Shown here piece after piece: positions 1 to 11,583 of a stretch of 64,000 nucleotides of DNA (positions are counted from its first letter, which is position 1; the number at the start of each line of letters is the position of its first letter). The notes under the pieces were generated by a model. That model worked only from the letters and a program-made list of their open reading frames with translations. It did no database searches and was not told the origin of the DNA. The position numbers and the translations under genes were made by a program. The stretch lies in contig NADL03000127.1 in NCBI GenBank assembly GCA_002205965.3, positions 186,001-250,000 of the forward strand. Direction: 5' to 3'. The DNA is from Kappaphycus alvarezii. Taxonomy: Eukaryota; Rhodophyta; Florideophyceae; Gigartinales; Solieriaceae.

Positions 1-1360
1 CCATTGTTTCGCCCTTTCTATTATAAATTGCTCGTAGTACCAAAATCTGACATATCGATCCCCCACCCAGCTACCTTTTATTGCAACTCCTTAATTTGAA
101 TGCACAATTTTACCGATCGCAAGCTTTGTTGCATTGATTCATCCACAGACTCATTAGAAGTTTCATTATCCCATTTTTGCGTGCCGTATGTTTTATATTC
201 AAAAATATTCCATGTTTTATCGAAAACAAACCTTTCGAACTGAAACTTCATTTACTGGCCTTATTCCTTTTCGCGAAATCAGGAGCAAAATAGTCTCACT
301 ACTTTACTGTTTTCTTGTTGATCCACTCAATGAATTCATTTCGTTTTTAGTCAGAAGAATCCCTGGTGCCTTAAAATCTGCTTTCATCTCCACGCTAAAT
401 ACGATCTTTAAATTATAGTACATTTACCTCTCCATTAATATCAGTGGTTCTTTCAAGTAGTATTTCCTAATGAAATTCTGAGAAACTATAGGTGGTGAAT
501 AAATATTACTTCTGAAGATATCTTCATTTTCTTTCAAGGACACTATCATTTCAGCCATTGCGACATTCAGAGAGCTTCCTGGTCCTTTCAAGAGACTACC
601 AGCGACCCTAAACTCCTCCTAATTTAAGTTGATTTTTTGATACGTCCAAAAACGCTCCTATTCACAAGAGAGAAGTGGTTCTACTAGTAAGCCTTTGACT
701 TTTATCAAGATAAAAAGCTATGTGATAAGAGCTTTCCTGGCTTCATTAAGTCTTTACTTTTGCGTTCCGCTATCTTTAAATGTACTTTTTCAAAAGAGCT
801 TAAAAAGCCTAGCTGTAGCATGTAAAAAGATATCAGTAAACTCTGGTTATTCCAAATTTCTTTGTGGAACATTTGCAGTATTTCAGCTTTAACAGACATT
901 TTATTATCAAATTACTCTTCTTTTTTAGTGCAATATTCCGTAATGCCAGCAACAACATATGATACCTAATATGATACCTCATAAATCACAAAATTTCATA
1001 TTTATCGGGACTATTTCAGAGTGGAAGGTGTTTTGAGGTATTAAAAGTCTTTTAAATTACGTGCAAGAACACTGAAATGTCAAGCAAAAACAGGAAGGGG
1101 TTCCACTCTGACTGTAATATAATCTCTTTGCTACGGAAGTCGAAAGAATCTCTCTTATGTCTTCAGCGAGCTGAGGTCTCGTATGAGTTGAAATATTGAG
1201 GATGATCGTTCCTCACTGTAATCTTGATCGTATTGATTGTACATGCGTAGTTGACGGTCTAGAGATATTAATATTCCTTGCATCATGCACTTGTATAAGA
1301 TAGTTTTCATATCTGATGGTTTGATGTATCTTTTTATGCAATAGCTGATGGACAGAACGT

Positions 1361-1470
1361 GAGAGAGGGAGCGAGGGAGCCAGATAGAGAGTGAGGGAGA
1401 GAGCGCGATAGCAGGAGAGAGAGAGGAGGGTAGAAAGAGTGAGGGACCGAGAAGGAGAGATGAGAGAGGA
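1361..1470. repeat. GA-rich low-complexity tract
   Basis: About 110 bases consist almost only of G and A on the plus strand (imperfect GAGAGG and GAGGGA units). It is an imperfect purine tract with no coding potential; its role is unknown. Confidence 0.8.
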
Positions 1471-1618
1471 GCAAGTGGTGGGGAACTTTACTCAGGTATA
1501 AGATGGAGAGAGACCCTGGCTTACATAGACTTCAAGGCGAGTCGACTGATGCTTTCTGTTGATCAAAGGAAGTTTCCAGAAGACATGTAGACGACGGTGA
1601 GTGTCTAACCGTAAATCT

Positions 1619-1651
1619 GCTTGAGCTGATCTAAAGTAAATCAGCTCAAGC
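1619..1651. repeat. 12-bp perfect inverted repeat (hairpin)
   Basis: The arm GCTTGAGCTGAT (1619-1630) is followed after a 9-nt loop by its exact reverse complement (1640-1651). There is no neighbouring gene to tie it to and no T-run after it, so a terminator reading is not supported. Confidence 0.75.
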
Positions 1652-4600
1652 TTACAGCACTGTACAGTGCATAAACATAAAGGTCAAGCTCTAGGTTGAA
1701 TGGTAAAGTACAGTAATAACTGTAAGCCTCTTTGCGAGTTGTCAGCTTTCAGAAAAAGGCAAAGAAGTGAAATTGCACTAACAAAAGCTATGTCACAATC
1801 ACGCTTCATTATATTAAAGGGTGCAATCAGCGCATATCTCTACAAAAGAGCGGGAAACTGAGCATTATTTTCATCTGTAAAGTAGTTTCATAAAGTAATT
1901 CTCAAACTTTGCAAAGTCTTTCTACCAACACAATCGTTTTAAATCGCCTGTGAGGCATTTCAAAAATGATATATAACTATGTTACGGCCATTGATATCTA
2001 AATTTCATGACTTGTACATTCTTTCCCATGATTTTTACTAATTTGCCTAATTGAACTTGTAAATGTTGCTATAAGTGACCCCAGTTAAGTATTAGTAGAA
2101 TAAAAAAAAGATCAAAAATAGCCCCAAAGGAATCAACTGGTAAGCAATTCAAAAGTTTAACGTAAACCAATCTCATTTTTACCCCGCCATTATAATACAA
2201 GAATGGCTATTACCTGCTCAAGGATCCAATTCCAAATTGAAAATATGTTCAAGCTCAACTTTGGACTCCACTGGAAGTTTAACTCACCCAATACGTGGGC
2301 TTTCCCTAATTTTTTAAAAATTATATTGTTTGCAATTGATTTAAAATCGAATAAAAAGCAAAGAAGGAAGTTATTTCAAATGATATCAACAGAAATCGTT
2401 AGTTGAGCTTAATTTTGATTTTTCATTTCGAAAATGCACAAATTGACAATTGAATTAAAAACAGTCCACATGAGCCCTTCCAGCTCACTGTAAATCAACA
2501 TTTTCAATTTTCTTGGTGCAAATAATTAAATCTCAATTATCGAAAGTCTCGAATTTTTGTATTAACGGTATTATATCCTTCAACCATAAATCAAATAATG
2601 CTAAAGTAACTCTGAAGTGGTTAACTGAGAAAACACAAAAAACACAAAATATATATATAAATATTTAGTTACTTTAATTGTATTTGCGTTTCGTCCTCTT
2701 TCCCCATAGATCCGAGTATGCTCCCTTATGAACTCGTATTTTTCATTGATTTAAGCTCACTAGTTATCCCGAGGAGTATGTACTTTACTTTTATCACAGA
2801 TAGCTATTGGAATTTCAAATATTACATTTAAATACGGTATCTTTTCAACAGTCTCATATCAAAAAGGAAAAACACCTTCTGATGGCACATTTAAGCTCAT
2901 TTTTCTTCCTTCACACCGCGTCCAAATATTTTTTGTATCCATTTAGACCCTTAGTTTACCCTGAATCGAGGATAACAGATGATAGAGCAAATCTAGCCAT
3001 GATTTCGGTTGATGAAATACCAATCCAAAATCCTTTCTTAAAATGAAATTTCTTTAATAACGTTATTCTATTGAGGTAAAGCACAATTTCTGCTGTGATA
3101 TTCCTTACTGACATACTTGGCTTCGTATAAAAGTAATAGGATCTACTTTGTTTCATGAGAGGTCTGTGTATTACGGACCTCGGTCTGCTCTCACTAGTGG
3201 TCGGTGTAGTTTTGTCCCCCCATGCTCCCGCAGACTTTCACCGACATATAAAACTCCAGGGATATGTGAAACACGATGGTCGACCTTTTCTAATAGAACC
3301 AATATTCTACTAATCAAAGCGTTCCCTTACCTGCCTTGAATGTAACTTAACTATACTCTTCATACTGTACTCGACACTAAGAGATATCACGCATCAACCT
3401 GGAAACTGTGAATGATTGTGGGGCGCAGCTAAAAAAAACTTAGGTTTACTCTATACTGAAAACTTACAAGCCCGATATTTTAACTCAAATCATTTTTGGG
3501 AGTAGGTCATTTCCTCTGACTTCCACAAGAGCCTAGCCGAGCAGTGGGCCTTGTAAATTTTCATCGGCCACGCTTTATTCGTATCCACTACACAGGGACT
3601 ATGTATAACCATTGAAAGCCCTCATCTGAATTATATCGCAACTAGGCAACTTGAGTCCTCTCAGCACTGAATCAGGCCCAACTGCGGAAATGGCGCACTA
3701 TTAAATACCGTATCGTGCTGAAAGTATTGATTTTGTAATTACCACTATCGATATCTATGGACAAACCGGATCAACCGTACTTTAGGCTTAGTAGCATTAA
3801 AACTTGCCAGCAAATTGTCGAAGGAAGCATCTCCTCTCCGAATTACAGAACAGAGATGGGTTTCTCTGCTTTTTTGCAGAACACCGAGTTCATGCTGAAT
3901 CACCGAAAATTGCGCACATAACCATCCAACTTACCTTTAGTCAGGGCTAATGCGTGATACTTACCCCAAATCTAACAACTAAAAAGTATCTTTTCCTCTC
4001 TGTTTTATTATTTGCTAGTAAACATCGGGCCACTGTCAAATATGAGGACAACCTTGAGGGAAAATATGTGCTGATAAAAATATTTTTGTCTCTACGTTTT
4101 TGAGTTAGATCATATATCGGTCAAAAAAATTAGAAATGGTACAAAAAACTTTTCCACACCCGATATCCTTGTATTTTAATACCAATGTTTGACATAAGAG
4201 CATCTGTACCGCGTGCTCTATGCTGAAATCTAGCCAGGGGTTTCAGAATAGAGCAAGGAATGTCCTATTGCAGCATGAATGAAAAAGATCATTTTTAGTA
4301 CTCCTTTTCTTTTTAAGCATTTTAATAATCTATCAATGACCTCAAAAGAGCACTATAGTTCTCTATTGTAACGGATGGATCATGCTAACGCGGGAGCTCC
4401 GATTGGCCAAAGCCTGTCTTTTCGCTTTACGAGGGGGTTCGATTAAATAAATCCACGCGGCCACCACTAATGAGCTTTTGTTAAATTGTTTGCAAAATGG
4501 GAAGGGGGTAAGAAATGGGATTAAGCGGAGAGTGAAGTTTTGGATTGGTCATGGATATGGTCTTCGGAATTTCCAGTTGTTGGCGTGTATTAGACCGCGA

Positions 4601-5957
4601 AGGGTTTCATCGAAACCGTGCGCAACAAGTTCTTGTAGAAGGGACCAAAATTAGGAGAGGCACCCGTCAGCAGATATGGGTTTAGATCTACTGCCAGCAT
4701 ACTACAGCACTTCTCTGATATGCCCGCGGACATCTATATGTTTATCCTCTTCGTATCTAAAGTCAATACGTGTAACCAGACGGTTGTTGGAGATAAAGGA
4801 GTGAATTCCATGGCCTAAGCTATCTAAAGTGGACAGCAATAGACGATGGAATACAGCGTCAAGAAATATGTTACCAATTAGTGGATCTGCTTTGAAGAAG
4901 ACAACATTTTTATGTAACACCCTATATGGAGCTTCAGGCCTCTTCCATCAACGCATCTAACACCTCCTTCTTCAGGTGATCATGTGCCCAAACAACCATG
5001 GCGAAGCAACGCAATCAATGATTAATGAGATTTTATCGGAAGAGAGGATAGACATGCCGAAAATGAAGGATAGGTTTGGGCAAGGCTCCCGAGGTGCGAA
5101 GATGGCAAGAAAGGAGGACATAAGAACAGCAACTGTTATTCAATGTAGTTCCCGATGAGGCGAAGGAAAGAGTTTGTGTAGGAAGGGAATGCGCGTGACA
5201 CATTCTCTCGGCCAGAATCTTAGGGACTATTGGAGATTCAAGGATTCTTCAAGGCAATACGTGCAATGTGCTTGGAAGTGGCGCGTAACAAGGTGCGTAT
5301 TTTGGGGAAAGGGAGGCATTAGAGCAACTGAATGAGTATTTTTGAGAAGATGGTACTCAGGCGCCAGCTCCACCAGCGCGAGATCCATCTTTTGAAACAG
5401 TGACCAATGAGGGGATCTCGGATAACCAATACAATCGGGTCTACTCGTTCTATACATACGTTTTGATTACGAAAAAGCAGTATAGAGGAAAAAAAATCGA
5501 TTGAAGGGCACGAGTACCCACTACACAGGGGGAGACGCCAGGGCCTTCCTTTTCTCATAGTGACTCGCGCTAGTTTTGGTAAAGTGTATCAAATCTCGGT
5601 TTTTCAAAGTTTTATCACCTTGGCCATATGAGGTCACTACTAAAAGGAAAGCGCTCAAATATGTCAATAATGTGAGTGTATCTATTTTCTACCAATAGGT
5701 CTCAACCGCGGTTACTGCGTTCTTGCGCAAGTATCCTGTATTGCGCAAATACTCGATTTTTTAGGTAACGGCTTTATCTTTCAGTACAAACAGCATAGTT
5801 AACGCGTGCCGTAAGTCATTTTGAGATTGACATTAGAAATGGTATCGTGTACAGTACAGTGTTTACAGAAACATATACATATTAAAAAATTTAATGATAA
5901 TTATAACAAAAAAAAAGATACGTTTCATGTCCAGTAACAAAATCCGTTCATTTAGTA

Positions 5958-7580
5958 GGGTAGTCATGGGAACAAGGGGATCCGGCGGGTATGCTGCTTT
6001 TCCCGTTGACGATTCAACCGGTCATCCGGCGGGTCGCCGATGAGGCGGGTCGCCGATGAGGGTGGTATCATTTTGAATCAGTGGTACGCCGACGACGGAG
6101 GGTCACTCGATGGTTTACGGCGAGCACTACAGTCCCTCGCGCTCTACGGCCCGTCTTATAGTCTGTTTATTAACCCCCATAAAACCCGCATCTCCTGGCC
6201 GCACACTTCGCCAGTTGACCGCGCTGCTTTCCTGGCCGAGTTTCCGCTTACAGAATGCGCCGGCGACGGTTTCGAGCTCCTCGAGGCTTCGTTGGGTAAC
6301 GCTGCCTTCACGAAGACATTCCTACGCAGCAAGGTAGAGGGGTGCCGTAGCACCCTGGCGTTTCTCGAAGGGGTCCGAGGCCTCAGGGCCCGCTTCCACA
6401 TGCATCACCTATGTGCCTCCGCATGCCGGGTGTTTCACGCGTTTCGGCTTGCTGGCCCTCAGCACGCCGCGAAGCCTGCAGCGGAGTATGACTCCCTGTA
6501 GCGATCCGCCTACGGCGCGCTGCATAATGTCCCGCTCACCGACGACGCTTGAGAACAAGCATGTCTTACCCTCCGTCTTGGGGGCACGGGTTCTCTAGTA
6601 TTGGCCCCGCACTCCACGCGGCTGTCGCCGCCAGCATTCTGGACGCTGCCCCCGCCCGCTTACGCACAGTCGACTACGCTACCCACCGCTCCGTCGCCGT
6701 ACTTGGGAAACAGGCACGTGGTGATCGGTACTTCCTCGTCAACCAGGCACGCCGGCCCCAGCGCAATTTCGTCCGCCAGATCCAAGGGGATCCGTTTGCC
6801 ACCGACATAGGCGTGTTTGACCCCCCTTCCCCTGCCCCCCATGCCCGTCAACCTGCAATCTCATCTAAATCGGGCACAGCAAGAGGCCAGGGCAAAGGAG
6901 TTTTGGGAGAAAGACCTATGGGAGAGGGTGCCTCGTCCTAGCTGCCACTCTGAGATGTCCACACGTCGCCGGATTCGAGGTTTGGCCTTCCGTCACACCG
7001 GTGCTGCGGCGTTCCTGTATGCCCATCCCACCACTTCGACGAAGGTGTCATCAGAGCGCTGGAGTATCATGCTGCGCAGGCACCTCGATCTTCCAGTCTA
7101 CACAGACTAGGTGCCATTGAAATGCCACCACTGCCAGCAGGACATGGATGTCCACGGTGAACATGCCGCCGACCACTGCGTCTCAGAATTTGCACGCATT
7201 CACCGCCAGAAATCCGTTCGCAATGTGTTCGCGTGGCACGTCTTCCGCGCCGCCGGCCTTGACTACGAGTTTGAAGTTGAGAATCTCCTCCCCGGTACGG
7301 ACTTCAGGCCCGCTGACATTCTCCTCGTGCAACCCCCCCGTGACACTGAAGATGGCTTACCACACCGACCAATCGCATGCGACGTCGCCGTTACGTCACC
7401 GTTCATGCAGACCTCAATCACCAAAGCGACGCAAGTTGCCGGTGGGGCTGCAGCCCTCACTCACCAACGCAAGGTCCAGTGTGGGGCGTTGTGTGTAGGA
7501 CGGTCCGGGTGCCTTGTAGAGTACGATGTGCCCTGTTCATGGTCACGTTGGGATGTATCCCTAGGGGGGTGGATGTCATC
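5958..7580 (+). pseudogene. R2-like non-LTR retrotransposon remnant (RT plus restriction-like endonuclease end)
   Basis: A 5'-truncated reverse transcriptase. It starts near the QGDPAG motif (about 5973), continues through a WYADDGG catalytic box (about 6080) and the region after the palm, and ends in a Cys/His knuckle (C-x2-C, then H and C, 7120-7180). The knuckle is followed by RPADILL and CDVAVTSP (7300-7400). This order (RT, CCHC knuckle, PD-(D/E)xK-type nuclease) is that of R2-clade elements. It is broken: a 16-bp tandem duplication at 6029-6060 shifts the frame ahead of the YADD box, there are frame changes near 6500-6820, and an in-frame TAG lies at 7108-7110. The 3' end is lost where an opposite-strand RT fragment begins. 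The copy cannot make a protein. The family call rests on motif order alone. Confidence 0.75.
6029..6060 (+). repeat. 16-bp tandem duplication inside RT remnant
   Basis: GCGGGTCGCCGATGAG occurs twice in direct tandem (6029-6044, 6045-6060). Removing one copy would restore the reading frame from the GDP motif to the YADD motif, so the duplication is a lesion that arose after insertion or an assembly artefact. Confidence 0.9.
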
Positions 7581-7581
7581 C

Positions 7582-8397
7582 CTAGGTAAGGGGCCTTGGC
7601 AGAAAGAGGTATCGCCGTCGGTTGTATAGTAATGTTACTCTTGGGTGGCCCGGGTCTTGGGAGATTACTATGCTTTTATTGGGTGCCCAGTTCATGCGTC
7701 TGGCGGATGCCCACCGTTGACATTCGTCGAGGAGAGTCTGGAGGAGGGAAGGGTCGTGGGAGTGGAGGAGGACGTCGTCTGCGAATAGTTTGCATGGAGG
7801 GGGGAGGGGGTCGTGATGGCCGCAGGGCTTTCGGAAGGCCATTCATAAAGACATTGAATAGGATTGGGGAGAGAGGGAAACCTTGGGTGACGGATTACCG
7901 TTGTTGTAGGGGTGCAATCGTCTCTTGTCCGGACCGTGAGGGGGAGGAGGCATGCTCTAATCATGGCTGTTTCTGTGTGGGGGAACATGCGTCCGCAGTA
8001 GTGTAGGTGCAGTTGGCGGTTGACCCTGTCATAGGCCTTGAACGTATCCACGGCGGCGAGCCAGCGACCCCCGTTGTCGTATAGCTGCTTCCGTGGCTAT
8101 GAGGGCGTGGAGGGGGCCTATTCTTCTTTGAAAGCCAAATTGCATTGAGTGGAGATCTGTGAGGTCTGCTAGGAGAGAGGAGAGACCTCCTTCGATGGCT
8201 TTCCGGCAGTGAGATAATAGGCAAAGTGGGCGGTAATTCGCTGGAGTACTGTATGTTGGTCCCCACGTTTGAGTACCGGGATCAGGATGCCAGTGGTACA
8301 GGTAGGTCTGTTCAAGGCAGCTGTAATGGTTTGAAGATCGAGGTATTGCACAATTATCGAGTGGTTTCCAATAAGACCGCCATAATTTGAAATTCAC
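7582..8397 (-). pseudogene. non-LTR reverse transcriptase fragment
   Basis: On the minus strand, blocks of a non-LTR reverse transcriptase palm occur in the right order: IPVLKRGD and PANYRPLCLLSHCRKAIE (about 8290-8190), QFGFQ (about 8140), DTFKAYDRVNRQ (about 8050-8010), GFPLSPILF (about 7880) and the catalytic LFADDVLL (about 7780). They fall in different frames, with shifts near 8260, 8090 and 7800. It differs from the R2-like remnant that it meets head-on near 7580: it has DTFKAYDRV and FADD boxes, and the part downstream of the palm is missing. It is a truncated, dead copy from a second non-LTR family, whose clade I cannot fix. Confidence 0.75.
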
Positions 8398-8860
8398 CCA
8401 TAGTTTTCAGATTTACTGAGATCTCTGCATTTTAATCAATCGTTGAAATAGCTACTATCAAATTTCATAAAGATGAAATCTATTCCGAATTACAGTATTT
8501 AGCGTATTTTCAATTAATTTATGTAATAGCATTGCAGGGGGCCATTTCAGTAAATGACTGGGTAACTTTGCATGCATATTATGTTTGCATTAAAGTTCTG
8601 ATGAAACCTCTAGTCCTTTTAGGCCAGGAGCCTCCATAGAGTGTATTGGTTGCAATATGTGACTCCAATGTAAACGAAAAACCACATGCAAACATGCTAC
8701 TCGCCTGTTCAAAGAATTGCATACCCGCTCATTCTACTCCCGTACATCTATTTTCGGGCCTCTACAACCATTTTGAGATTAATTAATGTATTAACGTATT
8801 AATTACATTAGATATGTACTTCCGTACTTACGCGACCACCCACGGGAAGGCTGCGCTAAT
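8398..8860. other. AT-rich spacer
   Basis: No gene is seen. It contains an AT-rich imperfect inverted repeat around 8782-8810 (TAATGTA facing TACATTA). Confidence 0.6.
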
Positions 8861-9350
8861 TTATGAAAGGACAAAATTAACACCCAAAAGGCGCTCTCTA
8901 CATCTTTGCACATGATTTTCTGCGCCCTTGAGAACGCTTTCCGGTGATCGGTATTTCACTTTTTGACTTTTGTAATGAATATTTGCCCATTCTGGGTATA
9001 TTACATCAATCAAGTAGAACTGCAACAAACTTTGTGTTCCATCAATCTCGTAGGAAAACGAAGGAAGAAAATTGTCTCTCACTATATGTTGAAATATGCA
9101 TAATGATAGTGTAATTCAGATTACCAGGGCAACTGAAGAAAGCATGCAATATCCAAAGTTATCCACCAGCAATAACCTCTAGTACCATAAAATACCTCTT
9201 CTATTTCCCTTTGAACTGACCTTCGCATGCAGTCAGGTGATTCTTCCGCTCCAAATATTTACAATCTATACTTCCAACACAACCATGGTAACCACTATCG
9301 GCATTTGCCTTGACAATTATTTCAATATTCAATTCTATTGATTCACGTAG
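8861..9350 (-). pseudogene. PIF/Harbinger-type transposase remnant ('plant transposon protein' type)
   Basis: Translating the minus strand from about 9350 gives blocks typical of the plant-type Harbinger transposase family. They are GCVGSIDCKYLERKNHLTA (the SID aspartate is the first DDE residue), GQFKGK, LWILHAFFSCPGNLN, then YLIDVIYPEWA and the closing RCRERLLGV block (8990-8870), which matches the family's V-E-R-A-F-G-V segment. The blocks lie in more than one frame with several stops, and the DNA has drifted to AT-rich, so the copy is old and dead. It is a different Harbinger lineage from the one at 50.2-51.0 kb. Upstream codons (to about 9780) may hold more of the N-terminus but are not recognisable. 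Confidence 0.7.
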
Positions 9351-10608
9351 ATAAAACCACTGAAGCACTATAAAGCTTTTTCAAAGAAAAATTGAGTAAA
9401 GGAGCTATCGAGTCTTCGCTCATTATTAGATACTAATATAGCGCATTGACAGCCATTACATGCGTCAAAATGCGAATATATCCTACAAAACGCTGCAAAT
9501 AATGAATATAGAGTCTTTTCAAAGCGCCGCAACATCCACAAAATTTATATTTTCCCTTGAAAACCTAGAACAGGCGATCAAATATGAAATGGGGTATGTA
9601 AAAGAGTCTTTGAACGATATGTCTCCACAATAGGTAACAATGCTGGGATAGTCCGTAAAATCACGATCCCTTGCCCCGCTAGAGTCCCTCTCATGATTCT
9701 CCTTCTTCATCATCTGAGCCCTTTTACGTCTATAGTGTTTTGACTTTTCTATCCCTGGTAAAATACCAGTAAAATTAAACAAAACACGTTATTATTGTCT
9801 CTAGAGTCACTTGGAGTCATTTTAGCTATCTTTAACCCGAATAGAACACAGGGCGGCTGTAGTTCATTTTATATGGTCATAAAAAGCTGCTGAAAAAGCG
9901 TTACGAACGCATTAGAGCCACCAATAATTATTTGACATACCGTATGACGGTACAAAGTGGTTTAGATTTTATCATAGAGCAGAGTTGGACAGTTCTCAGC
10001 CTCTGCAAGCATTTTTTTGCGTTGAGAGCCTCATAGCCAGGAAACTCACCACAATCTTTGATTCGAGGGAGGAGATACTCCTATAACATGTTCGAATGTG
10101 TTGCACTAAGGCTTTCTGTCTTCGCGGGGACCTCTGCTCAGAGCACCTTGATCAGATCATTTTTGTGTCCGCCGATGCAACAACTGGATGACCTCCTCCA
10201 ACTTATTCTTTTCAGTATTAAGCTGGATACACTAGGGATAGAAAGGCGAGCTCAAACGTGTCTCCCAATTTTGCAAACTTGACATACATAGCGCGGTGTA
10301 TGGGGAGGGCTGCTATTCTATCCTTTCAGTGTCTTCAGTTGGATGATTCAGCCCAAGTTGTGTACAAGTTGAGCTAGAGCTAGCAAGCAACCGAATTACT
10401 GTAATTATCTGTTTGTAGTGTACCATGTTTCGTAAATACTGCAGGCGGCCTGGAAATGTTTCTAATCGCTACAGCTACATTACTGTACTGTGCGGTACTG
10501 TAAGTTGAGTATTGTCGCTATATGGGGACAGTGTTATGGCAAGTACAGTAGTTTTCCTAGTCACCTGTTATACTAATGCCATACAGTAAAACAAAGTTTC
10601 TGTAGTAC
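9351..10608. other. intergenic stretch, nothing recognised
   Basis: Short frames occur on both strands (for example minus strand 9782-9519, plus strand 10058-10282) without recognisable motifs. A small TACTGTA cluster lies at 10481-10503. Confidence 0.5.
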
Positions 10609-11073
10609 CTACCGTATTGTATCCACTGGTCGACCGCGCTCAGAATGGGCTCTGCTACAATATTTCTGTAGTGAGGCCCAAACTCTTTGTAAAGGTGCAC
10701 CAGCAGTAGCAAGACATTTGGGCGTTATTCGCGGAATTCGCCCATCGAGCAGGACGACCGTCCGAGAGGGTGGGGTTTGTGTGTGTGGGGGGGGGGGATG
10801 CGAACAGGTCAGGGTGTCAACCGAGGGAGGGAGGCGTCGCCAGAGTTTATGTTGAAAAGCAGTGAGCTGTTGCTCCGTGGGCATCTTTCGCGTGGCCTCG
10901 AGAGCAGACAGCGGGAGCGTGGCGCGGACAGCGGTAGTAGCACCTTTGTGAGCAGTGGATGTAGGGCGGTCCTGATTGCAACGGGGCGGATCTTGTGCAG
11001 ACGGAACGAGGCTGGATCGGCAGCAGCGTCGCAGAGTAGATGAGGGGGAATGAGTCATTTGGGAGGTGGCCAT
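10609..11073 (-). CDS. hypothetical protein, doubtful
   Basis: An uninterrupted 154-codon frame on the minus strand begins with ATG at 11073 and faces away from the PNPase gene, in locally GC-rich DNA. The product would be basic and rich in Ser, Pro, Arg and Thr, with no domain, signal or membrane segment I recognise. GC-rich DNA yields such frames by chance, and a run of C/G at about 10787-10797 falls inside it. It could be a small gene divergent from PNPase or just upstream regulatory DNA. Transcript evidence would settle it. Confidence 0.2.
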   Translation of the reverse strand: MATSQMTHSPSSTLRRCCRSSLVPSAQDPPRCNQDRPTSTAHKGATTAVRATLPLSALEATRKMPTEQQLTAFQHKLWRRLPPSVDTLTCSHPPPPHTQTPPSRTVVLLDGRIPRITPKCLATAGAPLQRVWASLQKYCSRAHSERGRPVDTIR

Positions 11074-11138
11074 GTGCTACGGTTACCGTGCATTACTTAC
11101 AGTGGATGGGAATAAGCGGTGCGTGTGGCTCAGAAATT

Positions 11139-11219
11139 ACAGTGCCATGGACTGTACAATATTGTATACTGTACTGTACAGTACTGTACAGTATTGTACA
11201 GTAAGTGCAGTCCAGTGCT
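11139..11219. repeat. TACTGTA/TACAGTA palindrome cluster upstream of PNPase
   Basis: Overlapping TACTGTA and TACAGTA units, which are reverse complements of each other, pack into about 80 bases and can fold into hairpins. The cluster lies about 370 bp before the chosen PNPase start. A matching cluster lies upstream of the kinase gene at 16687-16930. A promoter or boundary role is inference. Confidence 0.8.
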
Positions 11220-11583
11220 CGGCACGCATCGACCGCAGCGACCTTATCAAATGTCAGATTGGAGCTCAATGTGGGCAGTAGGGGATCGGTGCAACTCGAT
11301 GTCTGAATCCACAAAAAGTCACGTCTCCACGATTCACAACCGACCGACCGACGGCTGCCGCATCCATCCATCCATCCCCGCGGTGTCCCGCATCCCGCAT
11401 CCCGCATCGCAGCCCTTGGCACAGTGTGTTCCAGCAAACCATGTCCCCCCTCTTCATCCCCCCCCACACCCCGCCCCTCAAATCATACCCGCTCCCATCC
11501 CCCCTCCCCCGTCCATTCCGCACCCCCTCCCGTCCCCCACGCCCCCTCCCCGCCGCAATGCCCGCCCCTCCCGACCCCCAACC

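Larger units (their letters stand above)
1..5957. other. AT-rich stretch without recognisable genes
   Basis: No open frame here exceeds about 80 codons, and none gives motifs I recognise on either strand. A purine-rich block and a perfect hairpin are listed separately. Between about 4.4 and 5.6 kb the base composition is a little less AT-rich and several short frames occur on both strands, which could be very old transposon debris, but I could not assign a family. Confidence 0.6.

Noticed and set aside
1619-1651. An intrinsic bacterial terminator
   Set aside because: No gene precedes it, no T-run follows it, and the window is eukaryotic.
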